DNA of 33,980 nt, taken from Propionibacteriaceae bacterium. GTDB taxonomy: Bacteria; Actinomycetota; Actinomycetes; Propionibacteriales; Propionibacteriaceae. The stretch lies in assembly GCA_009778875.1 (NCBI GenBank), contig WRFI01000006.1, positions 1 to 33,980 of the forward strand, given 5' to 3'. Below are positions 8,501-15,398 of the stretch, piece after piece (the stretch's first letter is position 1; each line of letters starts with the position of its first letter). Under the pieces are notes generated by a model. It was not told the origin of the DNA, did no database searches, and was given only the letters and a program-made list of their open reading frames with translations. A program made the translations under genes and the position numbers.

Positions 8501-9090
8501 TCGCAGCCCCGGATGACCGGCACGACGAGGGTTCGTGTCGGTCCCGTGTTGAGGTCGATGGCGACCCCCAGGTTGATGGACGGATTGTGCTGGACGGCTG
8601 GGCATCCGTCCACGACGGTGAAACAATCGTTCATGACCGGAGTGGCCTTGATGGCCTGGATCAGCGCAAAGGCCACCAGGTGCGTGAAACTGACCTTGCC
8701 GCCGCGCGTGCGCCGCAAGAAATTGTTGATGGTGGCGCGCTGCTCGATGGCCAGCTTCATCGGCACGGCCCGAAATGATGTGGCCGTCGGCACTTCCAGC
8801 GATTCCATCATGTTGCCGACGGTGGCCAACCGGGCACCCCGCAGCTTCTCGAAGGTGAAAGCGGTGGGTGTCTCCGCTGGCCGGACGTCCGGCATGTCAG
8901 CCGACAGCGGCCCACCAACCGGGGGCTGATCGGCGATCACCGGGCGGTCCTGGACGGGGGTGGTGGTGCCGCTCTCGAAATAGGCGGCCCAATCTGGGCC
9001 GACGCTGCCGGGGTTGGCGTCGAATCGCCGCCGCATGGAGGCGATCAGCCATTCGTTGTCGCCGAATGTCACGCGATCGCGGGCGTTCAT
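5554..9090 (-). CDS. kgd: Multifunctional 2-oxoglutarate decarboxylase/dehydrogenase (E1 with fused E2-like domain)
   Basis: 1178 residues from ATG at 9090. It contains a short E1o N-terminal segment (residues 1-40, NEWLIASMRRRFDANP), a linker of low complexity to about 90, a dihydrolipoamide acyltransferase-type catalytic domain about 95-330 with the DHRxxxG active-site motif around H290 (TYDHRIIMGAQS), and the thiamine-diphosphate E1 domain from about 350 to the C-terminus. The ThDP motif runs from G613-D614 (GDASFAGQG) to N646-N647 (VVNNQLGF). This fused architecture is the actinobacterial Kgd/OdhA/SucA form, which feeds 2-oxoglutarate into the TCA cycle as succinyl-CoA or succinic semialdehyde. 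An upstream in-frame ATG at 9123 would add 11 residues but lies inside the preceding gene, and the family starts near MNARDRV. There is only a 10-base gap from the upstream membrane-enzyme gene, so the three genes probably share a transcript. Confidence 0.95.
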   Translation of the reverse strand: MNARDRVTFGDNEWLIASMRRRFDANPGSVGPDWAAYFESGTTTPVQDRPVIADQPPVGGPLSADMPDVRPAETPTAFTFEKLRGARLATVGNMMESLEVPTATSFRAVPMKLAIEQRATINNFLRRTRGGKVSFTHLVAFALIQAIKATPVMNDCFTVVDGCPAVQHNPSINLGVAIDLNTGPTRTLVVPVIRGCETMTFGEFWRTYEDVVGRAKAGTAQADGPGATVSITNVGAIGTMASRPRLMVGQGTILGIGSIDYPAPFGGTAERRLADLGVSKSMTISSTYDHRIIMGAQSGEFLGRIHAKLLGADGFYDGIFESLRVPYPALHWATDSAEPGINRDALVASLIAAYRQFGHLQADIDPLEYRTRTHPDLELDAHGLTLWDLDRQFQVLDLGSQGSATLTLRQVLDLLRDSYCHTIGIEYTYIQDPEQRGWWRSRVELPHTPRPAEDQLRILNELIEAEVFETFLQTKYVGQTRFSLEGAESVMVLLAELCEQAADNSLDEVCIGMPHRGRLNVLTNIVGKAVGQVFREFDHQAPAWDDISGDVTYHLGSDGSYVAASGRSVRCSVAANPSHLEAVDPVLLGIARAKIDRSTDPAGATILPVLIHGDASFAGQGVVYETLQMSTLKPYSVGGTIHVVVNNQLGFTTSPSDARSSVYCTDVAKVVQAPVLHVNGDDPDACARAAELAFAYRMRFHRDIVIDLMCYRRRGHNEGDDPGLTQPLMYDLIEQKKPVRTIFTNALIGRGEITTAEAEAAATRFRDRLEEVFNNVRDEGPDEHRSAPRYPGKKRDQAASPVTQATLDAVADAYVALPDGFTVHPRLAPQLTRRAATIRNGPVDWASAELLAFGSLLMDGHPVRLVGQDTRRGTFSQRFGAIVDRVTNRAWVPLEHLGEQAPFDIFDGILNEYAALGFEYGYSVAAPDALVCWEAQYGDFANGGQTIIDEFISSGQTKWGQESGVVLLLPHGYEGAGPDHSSARIERYLASCHDTNMTVAQPSTAANYFHLLRTHTLVGWHHPLIVVTPKSMLRNRLADSPTKDFLSGAWQPVIADAAADPASVRRVLLCSGKMRWDLVAERTKRGLDATVAIIAIERLHPVPREALIGALKPYHRLVEVVWVQEEPINQGAWPYLANHLPGASGVGRPPSGAPAVGSASVGARQANALLDEVFRQLA

Positions 9091-9100
9091 AGGTAGCAGT

Positions 9101-10345
9101 TTACCGACGCAGGGTGGCCACATGCCACGCGTTTCGCGCCGCCCAGACCATGAGGCCCAGCGTCAGCACGGCCATCAACAGGTTCCGGGTCACCAGCAGG
9201 GCGGTGATGGCCGGGTCGCCTGGGTTGGCTATCAGCCCGCTGTAGTTCAGCGGGAACAACAGTTGCGTGAGACCGGCGATGATGCACCCGAGCACCGCCG
9301 TGGTGATCGCCCAGCGCCTTTGTGGCCGGGTTTGGGCGCCAGCCACCATGAGGCCGAGTGGCCCGGCCAGCCAAATCAGGTATTGGGGGCTGAAGGTCTT
9401 GTTGGCAGCAATCATCGCGGCGATGGTGGCCGCGGCGGCGAGCACGATGGCAAACGCCAGGCCGGGACGGTCGCCGGCTTGTCCGCCGTCTTGCACGGCC
9501 GGCACCAATGCCAGCAGCACCGCAACGGCGATGGCGTAGAGGATCACCCCGGCCATCAGCCAATTGGCCACCGTTTCGGCGCTGCTCACGCCCGCGCCCA
9601 CGACCTGATAGGCGTGGTACGCGGTGTACTCGACCCGCACCGCGCCGGTGTTGGCGTGCCGGATCATGGCCCACGTCGCCGATAAGGACTCGATCTGCAG
9701 GCCGCGGCGATCTTGCCAGGTGATTGGTGAAACGGACCTGGCCCAACCGTTGAACACCAGCGACAAGAGGGCAAGGCTGGCTCCGGCAACACCGAAGCCG
9801 ATGCCCCTTCGGCGGGCCTGCGCGGATCGCCCGAGGGCTGGCAAGATCAACAGGGCGGGCCAGATCTTGGTGGCAGCCCCGACCGCCAGCAGCGCCCCGC
9901 CAAGCCTCGGACGGGTGGCCAGCCACAGCAAGCCGAGCGTCACGGCAGCGGCTGGTATCAAGTCGATGCGGAACCACATGATCGGCCCCAGCAGGGCCAG
10001 GAACACCACCCAGTTGCCGGCGGCGAGCGTCGACGCCCGCCAAAACAGCATGGCGGTGACCAACGCGTCCAGTAACACCATCACGGTGACCACGACGTTG
10101 AAGAAGCCGTCGAAGCTGCCCTGCGTGATGAAATAGATGAGGCGCATCAACCACAGGATCGGCGTCGGGTACTCCACCAAGGCCGTTGCGTCGGGATTGC
10201 CCAGTTGGGTGAAGTAATACGAGACATCGCTCCCGATGTACTGACTGGAACCCCACCAGTCCCAAACCATGAATGCCCGCGTCGCGGTCCAGGTGAGGCC
10301 GACGATCACGGCTTGCCGTCGCAGGTCGCGCTCGGTTCGCGTCAT
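9101..10345 (-). CDS. GT87-type polyprenyl-phosphate mannose-dependent glycosyltransferase (second of tandem pair)
   Basis: 414 residues from ATG at 10345, whose ATGA overlaps the stop of the upstream gene. A polytopic membrane protein with about ten hydrophobic segments. An acidic residue follows the first membrane segment (D40 in SDVSYYFTQ), as in GT-C fold enzymes, with a YPTPILWL motif near 60, KIWPALL in the middle, and a NKTFSPQYLIWLAGP signature in the C-terminal half. These match the DUF2029/GT87 family, which includes the mycobacterial mannosyltransferase PimE acting on the outer face of the membrane. The substrate here is not deducible. It shares several motifs with the next upstream gene, so the two look like an old duplication. 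A longer start at 10471 is open but would lie deep inside the neighbour. Confidence 0.8.
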   Translation of the reverse strand: MTRTERDLRRQAVIVGLTWTATRAFMVWDWWGSSQYIGSDVSYYFTQLGNPDATALVEYPTPILWLMRLIYFITQGSFDGFFNVVVTVMVLLDALVTAMLFWRASTLAAGNWVVFLALLGPIMWFRIDLIPAAAVTLGLLWLATRPRLGGALLAVGAATKIWPALLILPALGRSAQARRRGIGFGVAGASLALLSLVFNGWARSVSPITWQDRRGLQIESLSATWAMIRHANTGAVRVEYTAYHAYQVVGAGVSSAETVANWLMAGVILYAIAVAVLLALVPAVQDGGQAGDRPGLAFAIVLAAAATIAAMIAANKTFSPQYLIWLAGPLGLMVAGAQTRPQRRWAITTAVLGCIIAGLTQLLFPLNYSGLIANPGDPAITALLVTRNLLMAVLTLGLMVWAARNAWHVATLRR

Positions 10346-11712
10346 GCGCGAACCAATCGCCAAGCGCTGGGTTTCAAGAAGCTGAAGCACCACCTCGCCA
10401 ACTCGACCAGAAGCCAGACCATCATGGCATTTCGGGCGACCAGCACGATCGTGATGACCGGGCGCAGCCAAAGCATGCGGGCGGTGTCATCCGTCAAAGG
10501 CTCGTAGCCGAGGGGGTAGACGATGATAGTGGCGATCGTGATCGCCAGCGTCAACCAGGCGATCCTGACCAGTCGGTGCTTTTCGAGTTCGCCCTCCCGA
10601 GCGTCGAGCGGGTGCGTATCGGTGCCTGGCCGGGTATCGCCCACAACCAGCAGAGTGGCCGACAGCGGCCCGCCCAGCCAGATGACGTACTGGGGTGAGA
10701 AGGTCTTGTTGGTGACGATCAACACGACGATCACCAGCAGCGTCAGAACGCAGCCCTCGATCATGCGGCCGCGGCCGCGGATCAGCCAGATGACGTAGAC
10801 CAGGACGATCAGCGCGTAACCGGCCATGCCCGCCACGGAGACCACGGACAGCCAAAAAGGCACGCCGGTGCCCCAGATTTCGAAGGCCAGGTAACGCGAA
10901 ATCGTCACCGCATAGTCACCGACGTGCCACGACCGTAACAGCATCGGGATGCTCGCGAACACCGATTCGACCTGAAGGCCGCGATCCGATTGGTAGGTGA
11001 GGGGCGAGATCAGACGGTCCCAGCCGCCCCACACCAGCGACGCCAGTGCCAGCGCCCCGCCGGTGACGACCATGGCGATGGTGACTCGCCAGGCGCGGGG
11101 CCGGGAACCACCGCACAGAGCCGGCCACAGCAGAGCGGGCCACAGCTTGACGGCGGCCGCCACACCGACCAACATGCCCGCAATGACGGGACGTTTGTGC
11201 CATGCCGCTATCAGGCCCCAGCCGGCCAGCACGCTGGTGATGAGGTCGAAACGCTGGTAGACGGTTGGCCCGATGCAGGCGATGAACACCGTCCAGATGA
11301 CGATTGCCTGCCCGCGGCGCTGGCCGCCGAACCGCCACAGGCTGAGCGTGAAGGCGGCATCCAGCGCCAGCATCAGGCAGCAGAAGGCGACCATGTAGCC
11401 GGTGGCATCGCCCATCGTCAACAGGTAGGGGACGCTCAAGATCCACAGCGCCGGGGTGGGGTATTCGGGCATGGCTGAGGCCGGGCCGGATTGGCCCAGG
11501 GCGGCGATGTGGTCGTAGTAGTAGGCGACGTCGCCCTGAGTGCCGGTGCGCAAAAGCGCCCACACGCCGATCACGACCAGCCGGGTGATGAACCAGAGCG
11601 CCATCAGGAAGTGGGGCGATTCCAGCCGGTCCGAATTGAAAAAGGCCTGGGCCGCCCGCGTTGCCCGATGTGGTGAGGGACGGATGGCGACGTCCTCGGT
11701 GTCAATCGCCAT
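10342..11712 (-). CDS. GT87-type polyprenyl-phosphate mannose-dependent glycosyltransferase (first of tandem pair)
   Basis: 456 residues, ATG at 11712 with a GAAAGG ribosome-binding site eight bases upstream. Multi-pass membrane protein of the GT-C fold: cytoplasmic N-terminus of about 33 residues, first membrane helix about 34-54, then D61 in GDVAYYYDH as candidate catalytic acid, YPTPALWIL near 85, KLWPALLWPAL in the middle and NKTFSPQYVIWLGGP in the C-terminal half. These motifs recur in the next gene. A hydrophilic loop rich in charged residues (about 360-385) separates the last helices. GT87 enzymes add mannose from polyprenyl-phosphomannose to cell-envelope glycolipids in actinobacteria; the acceptor here is unknown. 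It is the first gene of a likely three-gene unit ending in kgd and lies 39 bases downstream of a tRNA-Arg gene on the same strand. Confidence 0.8.
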   Translation of the reverse strand: MAIDTEDVAIRPSPHRATRAAQAFFNSDRLESPHFLMALWFITRLVVIGVWALLRTGTQGDVAYYYDHIAALGQSGPASAMPEYPTPALWILSVPYLLTMGDATGYMVAFCCLMLALDAAFTLSLWRFGGQRRGQAIVIWTVFIACIGPTVYQRFDLITSVLAGWGLIAAWHKRPVIAGMLVGVAAAVKLWPALLWPALCGGSRPRAWRVTIAMVVTGGALALASLVWGGWDRLISPLTYQSDRGLQVESVFASIPMLLRSWHVGDYAVTISRYLAFEIWGTGVPFWLSVVSVAGMAGYALIVLVYVIWLIRGRGRMIEGCVLTLLVIVVLIVTNKTFSPQYVIWLGGPLSATLLVVGDTRPGTDTHPLDAREGELEKHRLVRIAWLTLAITIATIIVYPLGYEPLTDDTARMLWLRPVITIVLVARNAMMVWLLVELARWCFSFLKPSAWRLVRA

Positions 11713-11751
11713 TCCCTGTTGCCTTTCCGTGGCACGCGCGTACCACGAATG

Positions 11752-11823
11752 CGCCCCCGGGGCGATTCGAACGCCCGCTCCCGCCTCCGGAGGGCGGTGC
11801 TCTATCCCCTGAGCTACGGGGGC
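11752..11823 (-). tRNA. tRNA-Arg, anticodon CCG
   Basis: A full cloverleaf can be folded by hand on the minus strand from 11823 to 11752. The acceptor stem is GCCCCCG/CGGGGGC (7 pairs), the D stem GCTC/GAGC with an AGGGGATA loop, and the anticodon stem CCGCC/GGCGG with loop CTCCGGA (anticodon CCG, reading the arginine codon CGG). The T stem is GGGCG/CGCCC with loop TTCGAAT, and the discriminator base is G. It is 72 bases long and has no encoded CCA. In many actinobacteria a tRNA-Arg and argS stand just before lysA; argS is absent here. Confidence 0.95.
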
Positions 11824-11842
11824 TTACAAACAGGCAAGCCTA

Positions 11843-11856
11843 TCAGGTTAACCTGA
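11843..11856. promoter_or_regulatory. 14-bp perfect palindrome between tRNA-Arg and lysA (candidate operator)
   Basis: TCAGGTTAACCTGA reads the same on both strands. It sits 19 bases upstream of the lysA start and 20 bases upstream of the tRNA-Arg 5' end on the other strand, where a dimeric regulator could act on either or both. The core GTTAAC is AT-rich for this sequence. No regulator gene is adjacent. The function is inferred from symmetry and position only. Confidence 0.45.
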
Positions 11857-11875
11857 GGCCGGGGAATCTGACAGT

Positions 11876-13243
11876 ATGGATATCATGTCTTTGCATCCCG
11901 CCTGGTTGACCCCGCAGTCCGACGCCAACAGTCCGGCCATTTGGCCGGCGACGGCGTCGCACCCGCAGGGCGTCTTGACCGTCGGCGGATTGTCGGCCAC
12001 CGATTTGGTGGCCGAGTTCGGCACTCCGTTGTATGTTGTGGACGAGGTCGACTTCCGCGCCCGGGCGGCCGCGTTCCGCGAGGCTTTCGCGCCGTGGCAG
12101 GTGTTTTATGCCGGCAAGAGTTTCCTCACGCGGACGATCGCGCGGTGGGCGGTTGAGTGCGGTTTGAGCGTCGATGTGTGTTCCATCACCGAACTCATGA
12201 CGGCCCTGCAAGGCGGTGCGCCGGCGTCGTTGATTGCCCTGCACGGCAACAACAAGTCCGACGAGGAGTTGACGCTGGCCCTGACGCAGGGGGTGGGGCG
12301 CATCGTCATCGACGCCGGGGACGAAATCGACCGTCTGGCCCGCATCATCGAGGCCCACCCGATTGGATCGACGCCGGTGCCGGTGCTTGTGCGGGTCACG
12401 CCGGACGTTGAGGTCCACACCCACGCCAGCATCCAAACGGCGGTGGCCGATCAGAAATTCGGCTTCGCCCTGGCCGGGGGAGTGGCCTTGGCGGCGATGA
12501 GGCGACTGGCCAGCCTGCCCGGTGTGGAGCTGCGCGGCGTGCACTGCCATCTGGGCTCGCAGATAATGCAGACAAACGGTTATGAGCTGGCAATTGGTCG
12601 GCTGGTCGGTCTGTTGGCCGCCTATCGGGACGCCACTGGGCGCGAGCTGCCCGAATGTGACCTGGGCGGCGGCTTCGGCGTCGCCTACACGCCAGCTGAC
12701 CGACCCCTGGCACCTGAGGCCGCGGCGCCGGTCTTGCGGGCGGCGATGGCGCAGGCCTGTGCGGCGGCCGGGCTCAAGGTGCCGGCCTGCTCGGTCGAGC
12801 CGGGACGGGCGATCGTCGGCCCGGCCGGCATCGCCCTGTACACGGTGGGCGTGGTGAAGCCGGTCGATCTGGCCGGGGGCCGACGCACCTATGTGGCCGT
12901 CGACGGGGGCTTGAGCGACAACCCGCGCCCGGCGATGTATCAGGCGGAGTACACGGCGATCCTGGCCAACCGGGCCTCAGAGGCGCCGCCGCAGTTGTGC
13001 CGGGTGGTGGGCAAACACTGCGAAACGGGCGACATCCTGGTTCCCCACGTCTACCTGCCCGGTGATGTCAAACCGGGCGATCTGATCGCCGTCCCCGCGA
13101 GCGGTGCCTATCAGCGCTCCATGGCCAGCAACTACAATGGCAGTGCCCGTCCGCCCGTTGTGTCGGTCAAGGACGGGGTCGCCACGGTGCTGCTGCGCCG
13201 AGAGACGATCGACGACGTAATGAGACTAGATGTTGGCAGGTGA
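11876..13243 (+). CDS. lysA: Diaminopimelate decarboxylase
   Basis: 455 residues. A PLP enzyme of the alanine-racemase/ODC fold that decarboxylates meso-diaminopimelate to lysine, the last step of lysine synthesis. The PLP-binding lysine is K81 in FYAGKSFLTR. Further on come a GVHCHLGSQ active-site stretch, the glycine-rich DLGGGFGVAY phosphate-binding loop, the EPGRAIVG motif, and the GKHCETGD segment with the conserved Cys-Glu pair contributed across the dimer. Two in-frame start codons are close together (11876 and 11885). Neither has a good Shine-Dalgarno sequence, so the true N-terminus may be three residues shorter. It is followed four bases later by hom, and the aspartate-family order lysA-hom is usual in actinobacteria. 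Confidence 0.95.
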   Translation: MDIMSLHPAWLTPQSDANSPAIWPATASHPQGVLTVGGLSATDLVAEFGTPLYVVDEVDFRARAAAFREAFAPWQVFYAGKSFLTRTIARWAVECGLSVDVCSITELMTALQGGAPASLIALHGNNKSDEELTLALTQGVGRIVIDAGDEIDRLARIIEAHPIGSTPVPVLVRVTPDVEVHTHASIQTAVADQKFGFALAGGVALAAMRRLASLPGVELRGVHCHLGSQIMQTNGYELAIGRLVGLLAAYRDATGRELPECDLGGGFGVAYTPADRPLAPEAAAPVLRAAMAQACAAAGLKVPACSVEPGRAIVGPAGIALYTVGVVKPVDLAGGRRTYVAVDGGLSDNPRPAMYQAEYTAILANRASEAPPQLCRVVGKHCETGDILVPHVYLPGDVKPGDLIAVPASGAYQRSMASNYNGSARPPVVSVKDGVATVLLRRETIDDVMRLDVGR

Positions 13244-13247
13244 TGGC

Positions 13248-14559
13248 GTGACAGAAAACACTCCGCTCAAGGTGGCTCTTTTGGGCAGCGGCATCGTGGG
13301 CTCTCAGGTGCTCCGGCTGCTCACCACGCAGGCCGACGAGCTGGCTATCCGCATCGGCCGCCCGCTTGAACTGATCGGCGTGGCCGTGTTGGACCCACAA
13401 ACCCCCCGCCCGGGCTACGAGCGTGTCAACTTCACCTCCGACGCGGCCGCACTGGTGGCGGCGGGCCCGGACATCGTCATCGAACTGATGGGCGGGATTG
13501 AGCCAGCCGGCTCGCTGATCAGGTCGGCTATCGAAGGCGGCGCGTCGGTCGTGACGGCCAACAAGGCGCTCTTGGGGGCGCAGTCCCGGCAGTTGTTTGC
13601 GGCGGCAGACAGGCAGGGTGTCGATCTGTATTTCGAGGCGGCGGTGGCCGGGGCGATTCCGATCATCCGGGGGTTGCGGGAGTCGCTGGTGGGCGACGAG
13701 ATCACCACCGTCATGGGCATTGTGAACGGGACAACCAATTTCATCCTCGACAAGATGACCCGGGACGGCACCACCTTTGCCGACGCCTTGGCGCAGGCCC
13801 AGGCGGCCGGCTTCGCCGAGGCCAACCCGACGGCTGACGTCGAAGGTCATGATGCCGCCAACAAGGCAGCGATTCTGGCCAGCCTGGCCTTCCACTCGCC
13901 CGTCACCGCCGACCAGGTGTATTGCGAAGGCATCACGGAACTGACGCCACAGGACATTGCGGCGGCCGCTGAGGCAAGCTGCGTTGTCAGGCTTCTGGCC
14001 GTGTGCGAGCTGCTGCCCGGCGGCGCGATTTCGGCACGCGTGTATCCGGCGATGGTGCCGATCGAGCATCCGCTGGCGGGCGTCCATGGCCCGGACAAAT
14101 GCCGTGTTCGTCCTTTCCAACCAGGCTGGGCGCCTGATGTTCCTGGGTCCCGGCGCCGGCGGCGTGCCCACGGCCTCAGCCGTCATCGGCGATGTTGTGG
14201 CGGTGGCCCGTAACCGCGTCCACGGCGTTTCCGGACCTGGTCAGATGATTGACGAGATCCGCCCGGTGGCGCCCATCGGCGAGGCGATGACCCGCTACCA
14301 TCTGCGGTTCCAGGTGGTGGACGCCCCGGGCGTGTTGGCCACCGTCGCCAAGGTCTTTGCCGACCACCAAGTGTCGGTCGCCAACGTGCGGCAGATGCGG
14401 TCGTCCATCCTGGATGACCATTCGCCGTGGTCGGCTGAGTTGCACCTGCAAACGCACACCGCAGCCGAGGCCGACCAGCAAGCCTGCGTCGCCGATCTGA
14501 TCGCCAGTTCGGTAGTTGGCGGCACGCCTCGCGTGCTGCGGGTGGAGGGAATGGAATGA
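13248..14559 (+). CDS. hom: Homoserine dehydrogenase, interrupted by a one-base frameshift
   Basis: Reduces aspartate semialdehyde to homoserine, the branch point to threonine and methionine. Start taken at GTG 13248, preceded by AGGTGA that overlaps the lysA stop. The Rossmann loop GSGIVG is at residues 13-18, then the substrate domain with ANKALL and the NGTTNFIL motif. Reading frame 1 is family-like up to HPLAGVHGPD (codon 14094-14096), then turns to arginine-rich nonsense and stops at 14213. The next frame resumes exactly there with NAVFVLSNQAGRLMF, GAGGVPTASAVIGD and a C-terminal ACT domain (RYHLRFQVVDAPGVLATVAKVF), and stops at 14559. Removing one A from the AAA at 14097-14099 joins both parts into a 436-residue protein of normal length. 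The downstream half shows no decay, so this is either a sequencing or assembly error or a very recent mutation. Confidence 0.85.
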
Positions 14560-15176
14560 GACCCTGGCTGGCGGCGCTCGATCTTGAGGGTGTGTTGGTG
14601 CCCGAGATCTGGATCAACGTGGCGGAACGCACCGGCATCGACGAACTGCGGCTGACGACCCGTGATCTGGCCGATTACGACCAGTTGATGCGTCACCGCT
14701 TCGACGTCATGGCGGCCAATGGCCTGAGCCTACCCGATGTGACCGACGTCATCGCCACGATGCATCCGTACCCGGGGGCCGTCGAGTTTCTGGATTGGCT
14801 GCGTGTCCATCACCAGGTGGTGATCCTGTCCGACACCTTTGCGGAGTTCGCCGTCCCTTTGATGCGCCAACTGGGCAATCCGACGATCTTTTGCCACAAC
14901 CTGGTCGTCGACGACGCCGGACGGTTGACGGGCTATCGCCTGCGCCTGCCCGATCAGAAGCGGGCCTCCGTTATGGCCTTTGGGGCGTTGGGATTCGACA
15001 CCGTGGCCATGGGCGACTCCTACAACGACACCGCAATGTTGAAGGCGGCGTCGGTCGGCATCCTCTACTGCCCGCCGCAGCGGGTGTTGGACGAGTTCCC
15101 CGAGTTGCCGGTGGCCCTCAACTACGACGATGCGCGCACAATCATCGCCGACCACGAGGCCCGCTGGTTGTCCTGA
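14556..15176 (+). CDS. thrH: ThrH-type phosphoserine phosphatase / phosphoserine:homoserine phosphotransferase
   Basis: 206 residues, start overlapping the hom stop as ATGA. It strongly resembles ThrH of Pseudomonas aeruginosa, a HAD-superfamily enzyme that hydrolyses phosphoserine and can move its phosphate to homoserine, giving O-phosphohomoserine for threonine synthase. Motifs: D9 in LDLEGVLVPEIW (motif I with Glu at position 11), TGIDELRLTTRD-type cap segment (26-37), S92-D93-T94 (motif II), K135 in the DQKR segment (motif III), GDSYND at 153-158 (motif IV). The LDLEGVLVPEIW start and the LMRQLGNPT stretch at 102-110 separate it from ordinary SerB. Its coupling to hom suggests that it takes the place of homoserine kinase in this operon. 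No thrB or thrC is seen in the window. Confidence 0.9.
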   Translation: MRPWLAALDLEGVLVPEIWINVAERTGIDELRLTTRDLADYDQLMRHRFDVMAANGLSLPDVTDVIATMHPYPGAVEFLDWLRVHHQVVILSDTFAEFAVPLMRQLGNPTIFCHNLVVDDAGRLTGYRLRLPDQKRASVMAFGALGFDTVAMGDSYNDTAMLKAASVGILYCPPQRVLDEFPELPVALNYDDARTIIADHEARWLS

Positions 15177-15203
15177 CGCATCGCGCTTTGGTGGCGTTGC
15201 TGG

Positions 15204-15209
15204 TAGAAT
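15204..15209 (+). promoter_or_regulatory. Putative extended -10 of the rpsB promoter
   Basis: TAGAAT preceded by TGG (a TGn extended -10) lies 28 bases after the thrH stop and would start a transcript near 15216, giving a leader of about 180 bases before rpsB. No good -35 hexamer is seen at 16-18 bases upstream, as is common for extended -10 promoters. Confidence 0.5.
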
Positions 15210-15241
15210 ATCCTTTCGCAGTTTTTCGGAACTGACTACGC

Positions 15242-15306
15242 GCATGCCTTTTCAACCGGTCGCCGAGGTCCTCTGAGCCTTTCAGGGGCGGTCACAGGCG
15301 GCATGC
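15242..15306 (+). promoter_or_regulatory. Structured leader RNA upstream of rpsB
   Basis: Nested complementary segments can be drawn by eye. GCATGCC (15242-15248) pairs with GGCATGC (15300-15306); inside it ACCG (15255-15258) can pair with CGGT (15289-15292); inside that CCTCTGA (15270-15276) pairs with TCAGGGG (15282-15288) around a five-base loop. No T-run follows, so it is not an intrinsic terminator. Ribosomal protein operons are often controlled by their own protein binding the leader, so an S2-responsive element is a reasonable but untested guess. Confidence 0.45.
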
Positions 15307-15398
15307 CAGGGGCCAGCACAGATCGTCCTGGCCAACAACCGAGCACGGCGCGAGCTGTGCGAAAGAGCGCAGGCTTGGCCTGCTGGAAAGGAACGGCC

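Noticed and set aside
9091-9123. Upstream ATG giving kgd an extra 11 residues
   Set aside because: It lies inside the preceding gene and the family begins near the ATG at 9090.
11861-11890. Second SigR-type promoter (GGAAT) before lysA
   Set aside because: GGAAT at 11863-11867 is followed after 19 bases by GTC, not GTT, and the element would overlap the start codon.
14091-14105. Programmed +1 frameshift in hom
   Set aside because: The shift region GAC-AAA-TGC has no stop codon, rare codon or known slippery sequence at the shift point, so an error or simple mutation is more likely.
15270-15288. Hairpin before rpsB as an intrinsic terminator of the thrH operon
   Set aside because: No T-run follows the stem, and it is nested inside two further complementary segments.
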